64,000 nt of DNA from Hyposmocoma kahamanoa (GCF_003589595.1 NW_020654289.1:5710177-5774176), one strand, 5' to 3'; numbered from the stretch's first letter, positions 21,940 through 32,685 are shown. Numbers and translations are program-made. Notes: generated from the letters alone by a model not told the origin.

Positions 21940-22590
21940 TTTATCAATTTTGTTTCTTCTATCGATTCTGTTTTCTACTGGACCGTTCAACTTATTTTGT
22001 GTTCTCCACTGATATGGTGGTTGTTTTGTTGCACAGTTCCTCTTCCTCCTCTTCTTTCCTCGGCTTTTCTTTCTATTTCTAATTCTGCTCGGTTTTTGTT
22101 CGCTACTTGCTTTTCGATTTATGTTCCTCGATTGAATCAATTGTTCGTAAGACTTGTTCGCTTCTGATTTTGCTTCCATAGAACTACTTGAGCTTTTCGA
22201 TGCACTTGGATATGTATGTGCTCGTCTTTGTTCCATACGTAATTTCCATTGTTGTCTTCTAAAATCGGTAGGGTTGCGTCTTAGAGCTTCCAGTCGTCTC
22301 CGTCTATCTTCTAAGTATTGTCTCCTTTTTTTGTCTTTAGCCTCTTTGCTTTCTCTTAATCTCCGTACTTCATATTTTCTTTGTTCTTGTTCTTTGTATG
22401 TAGGATTAGTGTTGGTATTGTATGGTTTTCTAATGCTATTAACAGCTCTCTTCGCTCTGTGGTAAGCTGCTACCTTGTCCACAGCGGATCGCTTAAACAT
22501 AACATGTGGTCGTCCACCAGCGTCGTCGATATCTAGTTGGTTGGATGGTTCAATCCAGTATTCTCCATATTCCGTTCGAAGCAGGCCTGC
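21940..22590 (-). CDS. ADAMTS exon: prodomain end and long basic linker
   Basis: 217 codons, phase 0 at both ends. Acceptor TTCTTCCAACAG before 22590, donor AAA|GTAAGT below 21940. It begins AGLLRTEYGEYWIEPSNQLD, continuing the prodomain motif CDGL|aGLLRTeyGEYwIEP from the upstream exon, then GRPHVMFKRSA. The remaining ~165 residues form a very basic, low-complexity linker: EVRRLRESKEAKDKKRRQYL, EDRRRRLEALRRN, a Ser-rich patch SASKSSSSSM, and NRKKSRGKKRRKRNCATKQP with a single Cys. The first part could be a charged helix or coiled coil. The motifs at both ends are ADAMTS, but this linker is longer and more basic than I expect for the family. A 247-bp intron separates it from the furin-site exon. 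Confidence 0.87.
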
Positions 22591-23416
22591 CTGTTGGAAG
22601 AAATAATATTATTTAGAAAGTGAAGACATAATAAATAGCTCTATTTGTAGGTATCTGGGTCTGTCTAACTTGGATGATTGGTTGCAATTATTCTGGATTT
22701 CTAAACTGACAGATATTTACGGTGGAAAGATATCTATCAAGTGGCGAACTCTCAGGCTTTCCATTTCAAGAGGTTGTTCGACCTGTCCATGATTTCCTGT
22801 GCTTTCAATGCCGTTAATTGGCATTTTGTTCAAAGATCAGGGCATGGTTTGGCTCACGTACCTAGTTTATTTCGTTCCAGCCACTAGATTCAAGGAAGTT
22901 TATTCACGAACGAAATGAAGGTTCTATTGAGAAATTTTGCAGATACGAGTACGTAACTATTTAAAAAATGTGTGTAATTTTGGTAAATTTTAAAATAATA
23001 TATATTTTAAAAATCAATGAAGAAACCAATAAGCCATAAACCGTTTAATCTTTATCCATCGCATAGAAAATGAGGTCAATGAAACTTGTACGATACAACG
23101 TTTTTATAACTAATGGATAAAGAGGTTTGGCGCGTATTTGCGAAATAGAAACTTGTACGTCTGGTTTAATAAAGGTACTGCTATCCATCTACGATGTATC
23201 TTCAAACCAACGCTTTTTCACGTGTACTCGCAAATTGAGACTTAAATTTGCGAGGACATACGGAAACAGTGAAATCATTAAAAGTTTATCACACAACAAA
23301 TAAATGTTTAGCAATGTAACAGAAGTTAGGGTAAGCTCTTTAACTAAAACTCTACAACTATTAACTTTTTAATTTACCCATTAAGTTATACTACTTTAAC
23401 TTATCCAGCAATTTGG
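22591..23416. other. Intron sequence, nothing recognised
   Basis: Start (on the low-coordinate side) of the 19.9-kb intron 22591..42452 between two ADAMTS exons. AT-rich. Confidence 0.4.
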
Positions 23417-23430
23417 TAGCTGTGTTTATT

Positions 23431-23659
23431 TTGTGTTCTAAGGTTTTCGTGATTGTTACACATAGGAAATGAAACTATTATACGTACGAGTATATTTGTT
23501 GTTTTAAACAAACCGACGTTTCTGGCCCTTTACAGGTCCCATGGTCAACCGTGACTATGGGACCTGTAAAGGGCCCGAAACGTGGACTACCGTGACCATG
23601 GCACCTGTTTGAAAAAACAAATATACGCGATTTAAATCCGGAAAAATAGTATCATTTCA
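23431..23659. mobile_element. H foldback element with 14-bp target duplication
   Basis: Central arms CCCTTTACAGGTCCCATGG and CTATGGGACCTGTAAAGGG form a strong hairpin. Outer parts GGAAATGAAACTATT and AATAGTATCATTTC are also roughly complementary. The insertion is flanked by direct repeats TAGCTGTGTTTATT at 23417..23430 and 23660..23673. Related copies are at 35.0 and 62.7 kb. The long duplication points to target-primed insertion rather than a DNA transposase. Confidence 0.65.
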
Positions 23660-24086
23660 TAGCTGTGTTTATTGTTTTATCGTTTGTTAATGACATAGAA
23701 GCATTGTCCCTGTGTTTTGCAGTTAAAAAATTATATATATTGGCTAAATGATCTTGGTTTTCCAGTGTACAGTTTATTTCTTTATATAAGTAAATAAGTT
23801 GAAGACATAGTTAGCTTGCCAGAACTACATATATCTTGATGCTCAAGTTATAATACGCCACAGTTACCATGTAAAAAAAATTAGCGCTCCTGTTAACTTA
23901 GCCTTCGGCTGTACCCTCGTTCTAACTTTGAATGGCGGGTCGTCCATTCATCTCCGAACCGGTCTGACCACTCCGCAAGCGAGGACTTAGAGGTGTGGAA
24001 GGCTCGTGAATTTTTTGAGTGATAAATTGTTTCATTGATGCTGCGATTTAGAAAGTCATTGATAGTTCAATTTTTTTTATAAAAAA

Positions 24087-24152
24087 TTTAAGTGCGCATT
24101 TGACCGCCATTTCACCTGATGGAAAGTGACAATGAGGTCGACGATGGAGCAT
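24087..24152 (-). mobile_element. LINE 3' UTR fragment (R repeat)
   Basis: GTGCGCATTTGACCGCCATT and GATGGAAAGTGACAATGAGG match the 3' end of the R repeat seen at 30.2, 32.4 and 39.7 kb. Confidence 0.5.
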
Positions 24153-25544
24153 GCATACTTAAAAAATCTAATACCTGCATCTATTGTTTTCAAATTATTT
24201 TACGTCATTTCTTTATAATTATTATTAGTCACTGCTAAGTGTTAAAATGTCCAAGTTAATTTGTTGGAGTGATTTGTGGTTCATAAAACAAAATTCTCCC
24301 TCAGTTTAAACGGGATTAGTAGCGGTTCCGCTTAAAATTTGTAGCGGTTATTTTATTATTATTAAAAAACACGATTTTCTAATTCTAAGGTGATCAGCTC
24401 TAGTGCTACCCGGCTAAAAGCTAGATGCGAAGCTAACTTGACTCGTGTGAACTCTAATGGTCGGCTATGTCAGATGCTATTGTCCGGATATCATTGTATC
24501 ACCAAGATACTGCAAGACGACACAGAGCCAATCGCCTGTGAATATGTTTGTTTTGTCATTAAATATAATGTTGTACATACATCCAATCTATTTCCAAAAT
24601 AAGACTAATATATTCCTGCAGGAAGAGAAACCCGTTTTTTACTTTTATTCATTTGGACAGGCATCAAAATTACAGATTTATATTTACATTTCTCACAAAA
24701 GTCGTTTTTAGTGTTTCGTCCATCTGCCACAGCATTTTTTTTGCTTTTAAGACAAATTGTAGTCTGAATAATCAATCACACTTTGAATGCGTGAGAATTG
24801 AAAGTGACGGGTCGTAAAATTGTTTTTAGCTGGCACGCGCTGCGTCTACACAAACAGCAAATCTATTCAGTTACGACTGATTAATGATCGTTAAGTTATA
24901 AATATCAAATCATAATAATATGCATTTTAAATGAGATACGAAGAAATAGACGAACAATATGTTGTGATTGGGTGTAAGATTGGGTTGAGTGTATGATATC
25001 ACATCCACAAAAATCATAGTTACTCTTACATGGCGATGGAATGTTCGTACATCACAAAGGTCGATGTACTCTAACATACAGATTATCATCATCGGAGTAT
25101 CATCTAGCCGGAGTACCGGTCGGGGCCGCGGCCTTGCGGGCGAAGGTCACGACAGTGTACAGAACTCATTATTGAGATTGTTCCGAGAGCAGATTGAACG
25201 CGAGTGGGTGTTGACAAGTGAATGTTGATTTTATGGGGAAAATTTGCTAACCTTGAGGTTACAATTTTAGAGAAACGCGGTACAACTAACCGTTTTCAAA
25301 AAAAGGAGGTGGGTGTCATTTAGACTGTATTTTTTTTTGTGTGTATGGTCGCGAATACTCCGACACTTGTCATCCGATTTCGATGATCCTTTTTTGTTTG
25401 AAAGGGGGTACCTTAATAGTTATCCCATTCAAATTCGAACCTTCACTTTTAAGGGTGGCCAATATGGGTATGAATCCGGGTTATTGGTGTTCGGGAATCT
25501 TTTCAGTATTGGTTTTGAATCGACGTCACGTTTATTTATTATTC

Positions 25545-25634
25545 TTTTTATATATTTTTTATATGTTTTTTATATATTTTTTATGTATTTTTTATATTTT
25601 TTATATAATTTTAAATCTATTTTATATATTTTTT
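25545..25634. repeat. TTTTTTATATAT-type tandem array
   Basis: Degenerate 9-14-bp units of T-runs and TATAT. Similar units continue after the E MITE (25931..25985), so the MITE was inserted into the array. Confidence 0.7.
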
Positions 25635-25930
25635 CATTGACTTACAAATAAATGGACGACGGGTCTAATACAAAAACCACGAAAAAAAATGTCCCAAGTC
25701 AACCTATTTAAACGTAGGACATGTCAAGGAATATGAAATAGCTAAAACTATTTAAATTGTAACGTCATCGCAGTACTGTCTAATTTTGCTTGCTTCGCTG
25801 TCATCGACTGACTAAAGAACTGACAAACGAAGACTAAAGTGTGAATGACGCTCTGTATACGATTTTAACGCCCTATAAGTTCGGACACTTTTTAGCGCGG
25901 ACCTGACGTCCATATAATTGTAAGTCAATG
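25635..25930 (+). mobile_element. E-family MITE, copy 2
   Basis: 296 bp with the CATTGACTTACAA inverted ends. Internal landmarks AATGTCCCAAGTCAACCTAT, CGCAGTACTGTCTAATTTTG and CGGACACTTTTTAGCGCGGA. Flanks TATTTTTT and AATTTTTT agree at 7 of 8 positions, but they lie in a T-rich array, so the duplication is weak here. Confidence 0.8.
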
Positions 25931-26320
25931 AATTTTTTACATATTTTTCATATATTTTTCATTTTTTATTCGTTTTTTACAGCTGACTTTTCTTTGTGAA
26001 ATTTCTAAATATGTGGCTATTTAATTATTTTTTTGAGTGTTTGTGTACAACTCAATACATTGGATTTCACCCACTTTCCTACAGACTTCAATAAACCTTG
26101 GCAAATAGATGTAACTCCACTTGAGGTCGGATTTTTGTAAAAAATGTTATGACTGTGGAGAACATAGAACGTTCGAGTGGTATTCTCGATTATTCAATAT
26201 CTCTCTGTCTCACTCTCTCTAACCGTATACGAAACGAAGCTATACGAGTATCTACCAATTTGGAGTACTGTAGTTTTAAGTTATTACTTAAAAACTATTT
26301 GAAAGAAAATGATCCTTGCT

Positions 26321-26553
26321 TGGAAAGGTAAAACGTCCAATGTATATTTTGCAAATATTACAGGAGAGCGATTTAAAGTAACTTTTTTTAGATTAAAAAA
26401 ATCATAACTCCAATTTTATTTATTATATGGAAAAGCTGAAACCCTTTAGCTTTCCATATAACAAATAAAATTAAAGTATTTTTTTCTTCAAGAAAGTACT
26501 TTAAATCGTTCTGTAATATTTTCTTAATGCATGTTAGACGTCTTACTTTTCCA
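26321..26553. mobile_element. J foldback, copy 1 (long palindrome)
   Basis: Arms of about 110 bp are inverted copies: TGGAAAGGTAAAACGTCCAA...ATTATATGGAAAAGCT against AGCTTTCCATATAAC...GACGTCTTACTTTTCCA. The loop is roughly a dozen bases around GAAACCCTTT. No ORF. A second, left-truncated copy is at 27985..28159. Confidence 0.65.
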
Positions 26554-26877
26554 GCGTCAAATTGTACTCGAATGAACCTAGTTTTAAAGAAAGTTAACGT
26601 TTGCGTAAAATAAAATTATTGGACTTTAAAAAAAAACGGTCAAAGAACACTTTTACTAGCCCCCTGCTGCGTTGGGTTCAATGGCCAGCAGGTGGACAAA
26701 AAGCCGTAGAAAGTGAAGGTGGAGACGTGACCACTTGGTCACTTGAAACACGGTGAGTGTTTGTTGAGGAGGTGAAGTGCTCGGCGTCTTCCACTTACCT
26801 ATGCTATTACATACCAATACTGATCAACGGATAAATAAAGAATTGCAATTTCCGATTTAACCAACTGCGTAACAGGT

Positions 26878-26931
26878 AATAATAATAATAATAATAATAT
26901 ATATATTATATTATATATATATTATATATAT
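26878..26931. repeat. (AAT)n then (TA)n microsatellite
   Basis: AATAATAATAATAATAAT followed by alternating TA. Confidence 0.85.
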
Positions 26932-27110
26932 GCATTATTGAAATGGCTCTAATTTTGTTTCTAAAAAAATAAATTCTGAAATAAAGCCAGTGTCCCTCCC
27001 GCTCGACCCAAGCAAAATGAACCGTATTAGTACGACTCTTAGTCGAATTTTTGCTCGATATGTTTCGAACCAGTTCGTGGTCGGTAATCACGACCTTCCG
27101 CGTTGAGTGC

Positions 27111-27670
27111 TCGATATATATCGATATTCAAAAAATATCGATATATGCCCTCGATATATCGAATCAATCCGATATTATCGTATCATTCGGTATCGATTAG
27201 TACTATCTATATATTTTATCCGATACATGAAAAATCGTACAAAGTTGAAAGTACATAATTCAAAATTGTACTTCCAGAAATGAAACGCACTTCGAACGCT
27301 GATTCGCTGGTCATCCGTTAGTGTAACGTAGTGGACCACTACTAGTGGTTATATTCTCATTGGCTGGCCGCACACACACAATAATATAGACAACAATAAT
27401 ATTGTTGTGTTGGGAACATACATAAACTTGGATTGTCAATAATATCGTATGTGTGCGGCTGGCCAATAAGAATAAGAATAAGAAAAACATTTGATTATTG
27501 CGTCATAACTGGTGGTTTTATTTATTTACTTTTAGTTAAATTTCCTTCCTTTTGTCTTTTAGAATTATTTACGATATATCGAAAATATCGATGTTTTGTA
27601 TCGATATGTCGCAATATATAGATACAAAATTTCGATATATTACATAGGGAAAAATATCGATATTTTTTTT
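27111..27670. other. Cluster of TATCGATA-type palindromes around a foldback
   Basis: ATATCGATAT-like words recur at 27111..27215 and 27566..27670. Between them (27354..27473) is an inverted repeat with arms CATTGGCTGGCCGCACACA and TGTGTGCGGCTGGCCAATAA. TATCGATA is the DREF-type site in flies. Here the density and the flanking foldback favour a repeat family; similar words occur near 62.06 and 62.13 kb. Confidence 0.45.
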
Positions 27671-27984
27671 ACATCAACACCATTACTTCTGCGGCGATAA
27701 CTCGACGAACAATGCGCGCCTGACAGCCCGTTTACTTGGTACGGGTGCGGGCTCAGGTGGCGGCGAGCAACTATATACCCTCGTTTGCTTCATTCTTATT
27801 AAACTCATATGCAGGTGTATGTCATCTGATATGTTATCGCCAGCTTGTCAACAAACAATTAGCTCGGCGTTTTTTATTTTCTATTACGTGAAGTTTACGC
27901 TCTTTCCTTTATAATTTTTATGTCATCTGGGATGTTCCGTCAAATTTTATCTTTAAAAAGTGCATATTTAGTTATGTTATAATC

Positions 27985-28159
27985 AATAAAAAAAAAAATC
28001 ATACTTAACACAAATTTTGTTTGTTATATGGAAAAGCTGAAACTTCCTAGTGTTCCATATAACAAATAGAATTGTAGAGTTATGATTTTTTTCTTTATAA
28101 AATACTTTAAATTGCTCTCCTGATTCTTTTAAATGCACGTATGACGTTTTACCTTTCCA
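27985..28159. mobile_element. J foldback, copy 2, left arm truncated
   Basis: The centre GTTATATGGAAAAGCTGAAA then GTTCCATATAACAAATAGAA, and the right arm ending GACGTTTTACCTTTCCA, match copy 1. The left arm is only about half present. Confidence 0.6.
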
Positions 28160-28927
28160 GTGTCGAATATTAGTTTTATTAACTAATATGTGAAATTAAC
28201 GCTGTGTTAAGTAATTTTAGTGTTTTACGAGAGTTTTTCGTGAAATAATATCTTTAAAAAGTGCATTATTAATGCAATTTCAAACAATTATATTTAAATT
28301 TTTTTTCCATTGGTATTCATTCTACCTACAAAAATTACAATATATTTATAGGTACATTGATTGAATCGTTCAATCAAATATTTGGCACACAATTAAGAAA
28401 ATACCTAACATACCTTTATCGAGAAGGACTAAAGGTAAAGAATTTCATAATTACAAATTCTCACACTGGCTGAACATTAGCTTATATCCATTACCACGAA
28501 GTCCTTTTTGGGCGCATCACATAAATATGCATCCTCAGTCCATTAATCACTTCAATGGCCGCCTGCAGTTTTTAATAACATTTTAAATTTAACCGTAGCC
28601 AGCCGGGACGCGAAGCAAAAAAAACTGAAAATTTAGTAGAACAGCTAAAATAAACCTCGTAGGAATAAACCACGTAAGATATAAGTATCTTCATTATATT
28701 TTATGTTGAACGGGAACTGATGACAAATATTCTATGACCACTTGATCTTCTATGATACTTTAACACCTCGTGTAAATTGGGTCATTTCAATCATTACCAC
28801 ATTCTTGACAGATATCGAAGTAAATTTAAAAAACAAATTTAAAAGTAAGTATAATTAATATTGACGACTTCTGTGGTAGTCATAGAGAATTTTTCCAAAT
28901 TTATGTACGATATTTTATTTTAATATT

Positions 28928-29116
28928 AAAATTTACCATGAGCTATTCGGCAAAAACATCGTGACGAAACCTGTACGTCGAACAAGGTTCACAAACCTTG
29001 GACAACGTGTGAAGTTTCCAACCCGCATTGGGCCAGTGTAGCGAGCTATGACCCAAAAAACTCTCGCCCGAGAGGTGACCCATGCACATCAGTGGGACAT
29101 ATAAATGGGTTGATGT
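28928..29116 (+). mobile_element. SINE-B, 5' truncated
   Basis: Starts in the body (TTTACCATGAGCTATTCGGC, AACATCGTGACGAAACCTG), then AGTTTCCAACCCGCATTGGG, GCCCGAGAGGTGACCCATGC and CATATAAATGGGTTGATG. The tRNA head is missing. Confidence 0.7.
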
Positions 29117-29226
29117 CGCTTCTGAGTTCCCGGTCCATTTTAGTCCCTGTTTCCGATTTCCATATCACAAGTGCTTTACTTATTTACTTTGGAATCAGAA
29201 CAACGTATTATAAAACTATAATTCTT
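29117..29226 (+). mobile_element. SINE-C 3' half, abutting SINE-B
   Basis: CCATATCACAAGTGCTTTAC and TTGGAATCAGAACAACGTAT match the 3' body of the SINE-C copy at 62265..62455. It follows the SINE-B tail without a gap. Confidence 0.55.
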
Positions 29227-29813
29227 TTGCTTTTTTATGTATGTCCTATTATTGTCAAATTTCTCTCCTGATCCTTTTTTTTTCCACAAAGTATGAAATA
29301 ATTGTTTATTTCAAACGAGAAATTTAACGAACGAGCAACTATCTTCTCGTTGGCACAAACGTAAATCGCGAAAACCAAGAATAGAATAAAAATTCCTTGA
29401 CGTCATAGAAGTCGTTTTAAATGGTTAAATTACCTATTTAAAGTAATCATATAACCGGTCCGTATTTAGCATAAGTGGTAGTGGACTTCCAACTGTTAAA
29501 TTGAGGATAAAATAGAAGTATGTAGAAGCAATAACATAACGTTTAATGAATTTATTCTTTTTAAAACTGACGTGACTCATTAAGATACTAAAAGAACTGC
29601 GACAGGTGCGTTGAATATTATTCAAATTATTTAAGATACTTAAAGAGTTTGGAAATTAAGTTATATGTTAAATTTGAAGTTGTTACTTTTGGAGCAAGTT
29701 TTTGTTGACTGTTTTATTTGTTTTGAAAACCATATTTACTCTGAATTAAATGTATTTTTATCATTACAAAACGAATACCTTTTCGTAATTAGAGCAAAAC
29801 AAAGTCTTAGTAA

Positions 29814-29845
29814 CTAGCAGTAGAGCTCCTTGTGAAAGAATTAGT
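29814..29845 (+). mobile_element. D repeat, 5' 30 bp only
   Basis: TAGCAGTAGAGCTCCTTGTG then AAAGAATT, after which D sequence ends. Confidence 0.5.
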
Positions 29846-29981
29846 TTATTTCGAATTTTGCTTAATGTTGCATTATATAATTAGGTGCGGTATTGTATAA
29901 AGAATGTAGTAAGTCCACGATTCTGGTAAGTACACTACACTACTTATAAGTAGGATTTTTTTCCTATTGAGTTGTAGCGAA

Positions 29982-30310
29982 GCTTGTTGTGAAAAGTGTG
30001 CGATGGAATTGCATTATTCAATTCCGCCTTCCCCTTTCCATCAATGGGGGACTAGACGTAGGCTGGGGTTCTACCCCTATGTTGTGGATATTCCACGGAT
30101 TCGCACGAAGCATTTAGCTTTTACATTTATATGGCGAACGGCTAAGGAATTCTCTGCCTGCAGACTTATTCTTCGAACGTTATGACTTGAGCCTTTTCAA
30201 GGCGAGAGTGAATAGGCATTATTTAGGTGTGTATGTCATATCGTCGACCTCACCGTCACTTTCTATCAGATGAGACGGTGGTCAAATGCGCATTTGTTTT
30301 GAATGAAAAA
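29982..30310 (+). mobile_element. LINE C-terminus and 3' UTR (R repeat)
   Basis: Parallels the copy at 39527..39812 block by block: GCGATGGAATTGCATTATTC, AAGGAATTCTCTGCCTGCAG and CCTTTTCAAGGCGAGAGTGA. Combined frames read LFKARVNRHYLGV and VISSTSPSLSIR, a LINE-type C-terminus. The 3' end is TCAAATGCGCATTTG plus an A-run. Frameshifted. Confidence 0.6.
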
Positions 30311-30312
30311 AA

Positions 30313-30950
30313 AAAAAGAATTTGTCCAGGGAAGTATTGCTAACAAACTTATGTCTGTCACCATGCAGATTGCTGCATGGTGACAGACATGTTAGCATTA
30401 CTGCACTCCGTTTCTAAGGGTATGGGTTCTGGTGAAACAGGCACACGGAACCTATTGACTTTATGTATATTTATATCTAACTGCCTCCGTACCCGAAAAG
30501 TTACCATGCCGAACTGCCACGCATAGGTCCCAGGTTCGATTCGCGGGCCGGGAGAAATATTTGTATGGCCAACATTTATTTTTCTCGTGAGTTTGGGTGT
30601 CTTTTCTGGTTGTTTTTGTGTATATCCACGGCACTCGCGACATAGGGTTCCCCTAGTGCGGAGTTATGTTGAGTGTGTGCGTTATTATTAATATTATTTA
30701 TGCCTTTTGCGATTTCACGTTCTGATTGACACTGTAACTGTTATCGATAGGCGTGTCGCTTGTTTTTTTATGGTGCGTCTTTTTTATGTTATGTGGTGGT
30801 CCTGTTTTTCAAAAAGGAGGACAAGAGCTTTCGGAAATACTACTTTTCCATCTCGCTCCTGTATGTAAGCTATTCACGACGATTATCACGAATCGTGTTG
30901 TACGCAAATACACATAAATGTTCGTCCCGTCACTTCGATATCATTAAAAT
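30313..30950 (+). mobile_element. D repeat interrupted by a SINE-A and a second insert
   Basis: D pieces: 30313..30478 (TTTGTCCAGGGAAGTATTGC to TTGACTTTATG), 30703..30757 (TTTGCGATTTCACGTTCTGA to GGCGTGTCGCTTG) and 30922..30950 (TTCGTCCCGTCACTTCGATA). Between the first two lies a SINE-A. Between the last two lies about 165 bp of unrelated sequence. The first piece carries a perfect snapback at 30351..30390. Confidence 0.7.
30479..30702 (+). mobile_element. SINE-A nested in D
   Basis: AACTGCCTCCGTACCCG, GGTCCCAGGTTCGATTCGCG, CTCGTGAGTTTGGGTGTC and GAGTGTGTGCGTTATTATTA. Intact ends, with a few base differences in box A. Confidence 0.75.
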
Positions 30951-30979
30951 ATATATATATATAATATATAATATATAAT

Positions 30980-31035
<56 letters not shown>
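30948..31035. repeat. (TA)n microsatellite
   Basis: Nearly 90 bp of alternating TA with a few interruptions, following the D repeat's A-tail. Confidence 0.9.
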
Positions 31036-31037
<2 letters not shown>

Positions 31038-32207
31038 GACGATGCGACCGCGACCTCTTTCATCGTCATTCCACCTTTTTATCACCCTTTTCTCTGGTTC
31101 CTGGCCACTTACTTTTGAAATTTTAAAATAATTCTTTCTCTTCGTCATTCTTACTTTGCTTCGTTCCGTCGCTGTCGCCACTCTTTACAAAATTCTCGAA
31201 GCGAGAGAACGTGCTTTTCTGTAGTAAATTTATATTTTATTAAATGTCGAAATTTACTTATGTACATACATCGCTCACATTGTTGTGGAAAAGTTCAAAA
31301 TGTCGAAGCTACCGTAAACAGTTCCAAATACGTCAAGAAATTTAATGATAAACCTCTACAAGGACATCATCATGGCTCTCAAGGTTACATTACAACTTAC
31401 AGGACATGCACGGGCGGTGCCGGAAGCGCGTGACAACCATGTAGCTTAGTTTACAATTTAAATGGCAGTAGTTGTAGATATAATTTACGGGTTTACCTAA
31501 GTAATAGTTATGGATATGACGAAACTTTAAAAGCTGTAATCCATAATTACCATTGTAATCTGCTACCTAATACAGTTTTCATAGTCATTAGGTACGTAAA
31601 TGGTTTATTCCTTGTAGTTCCATGTACTCACTTCCATGTGGAACAATTGTAACCTTAACATGTGATAATAATGCCCATTAGTTTCATGTAATTTTATACT
31701 ATTTTTACGACTGACTTCGCACATGGAACCAAATACTGTTGTAACTCAAAAATTGGTGGTCAAATACTGAAGGGATCTTATTGCGAATAATGTTATTATT
31801 TTTATTTATACAATATATTTATTTATCCATTTATTGGTGTCATTTAATAATTTTTTGAACTGTCAAAATGGTTTTTTCCACAATTTTGAATTTCGACAAT
31901 ATTTGGTGTCATATGGGCTCGTAATAAATAATATAAATATAAATAAATATATTCTTTTCTAACATCCAAGCGTCGGGGACTTTTATGTTTTACGAACACA
32001 AGCAAATTATTAGTCAGATATTCATAGTCTCTTTAATGCGATAAGAAGATAGTTGCAAAAACATTTTATTGTAATATTAACTCCAAGAATTCAGCAACTT
32101 GAGATATATTTATGAATGAAATAAATCAGTGAGTCAGGTATAACAAATGCACTTGACACTCGTTTTCACAAAGTCACAAATTCATTTAAGGGGTAATGTA
32201 TACGCTT
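31036..32207. other. Intron sequence, little recognised
   Basis: AT-rich. A short block near 31735..31770 (TACTGTTGTAACTCAAAAAT) reappears inverted at about 33905, so an unnamed repeat is shared. Confidence 0.35.
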
Positions 32208-32345
32208 CTATAATAAGATTCCGGTTGATATTCAAAATTTGCCATTTACGAGGTTTAAAAATATAGCGAAACAAAAACTTTACACCAAAGATATATACGT
32301 ATAGCTACTGGTAAAAATCCACGGTAGTGACCTATTTAGATTGTA
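32208..32345 (+). mobile_element. LINE C-terminus (Q repeat)
   Basis: The frame reads FYNKIPVDIQNLPFTRFKNI, then AKQKLYTKDIYV and a stop. The start of the same 3' UTR as at 17.5 kb follows (CGGTAGTGACCTATTTAGAT). Short but clean frame. Confidence 0.65.
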
Positions 32346-32392
32346 AAGGTTGTATACAATACAAATAGACTCGTATATATTACTTATGTAGG

Positions 32393-32685
32393 AGTAAGTG
32401 AGCATTTGACCTCCATTTCGATGGAAAGTGACGATGAGGTCGATGATGGAGTGTGCACACCTACGTAATACATATTCACTCTCGCCTGGAATAGGTCCTA
32501 GTTATAGCATACAGGGAACAAATCTGCATGCTGGGAATTACACTCCTTTGCCGTATGCCATATAAATATAGTCATAACATAGGGGTAGAACCCTAGCTTA
32601 CGTCTATTTTCCTGATGATAGAAAGAGGATGGCGGAATGATTCCATGCAATTCCACCACACACTTTACGTGATATAATATCCTGT
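32393..32685 (-). mobile_element. LINE C-terminus and 3' UTR (R repeat)
   Basis: Inverse of the R copies at 30.0 and 39.5 kb: GTGAGCATTTGACCTCCATT, GATGAGGTCGATGATGGAGT, ATTCACTCTCGCCTGGAATA and GGGGTAGAACCCTAGCTTAC. No intact frame. Confidence 0.6.

Larger units (their letters stand above)
25287..26138 (+). mobile_element. I repeat carrying nested insertions
   Basis: The left part (AACCGTTTTCAAAAAAAGGA to about 25480, with GTACCTTAATAGTTATCCCA) and the right end (AATAAACCTTGGCAAATAGA and CACTTGAGGTCGGATTTTT) match the I copies at 45.3 and 47.0 kb. The ends AACCGxxTTCAAAA and TTGAGGTCGGxTTTT are an imperfect inverted pair. An AT tandem array and an E MITE sit inside. Confidence 0.6.

Noticed and set aside
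22154..22465. 103-codon plus-strand ORF, and another at 21871..22167
   Set aside because: Both are antisense shadows of the basic ADAMTS exon at 21940..22590; they are Leu/Ser/Phe-rich as expected of the complement of Arg/Lys codons.
30930..31181. 83-codon ORF with an Ile-Tyr repeat
   Set aside because: Pure (TA)n microsatellite translation.
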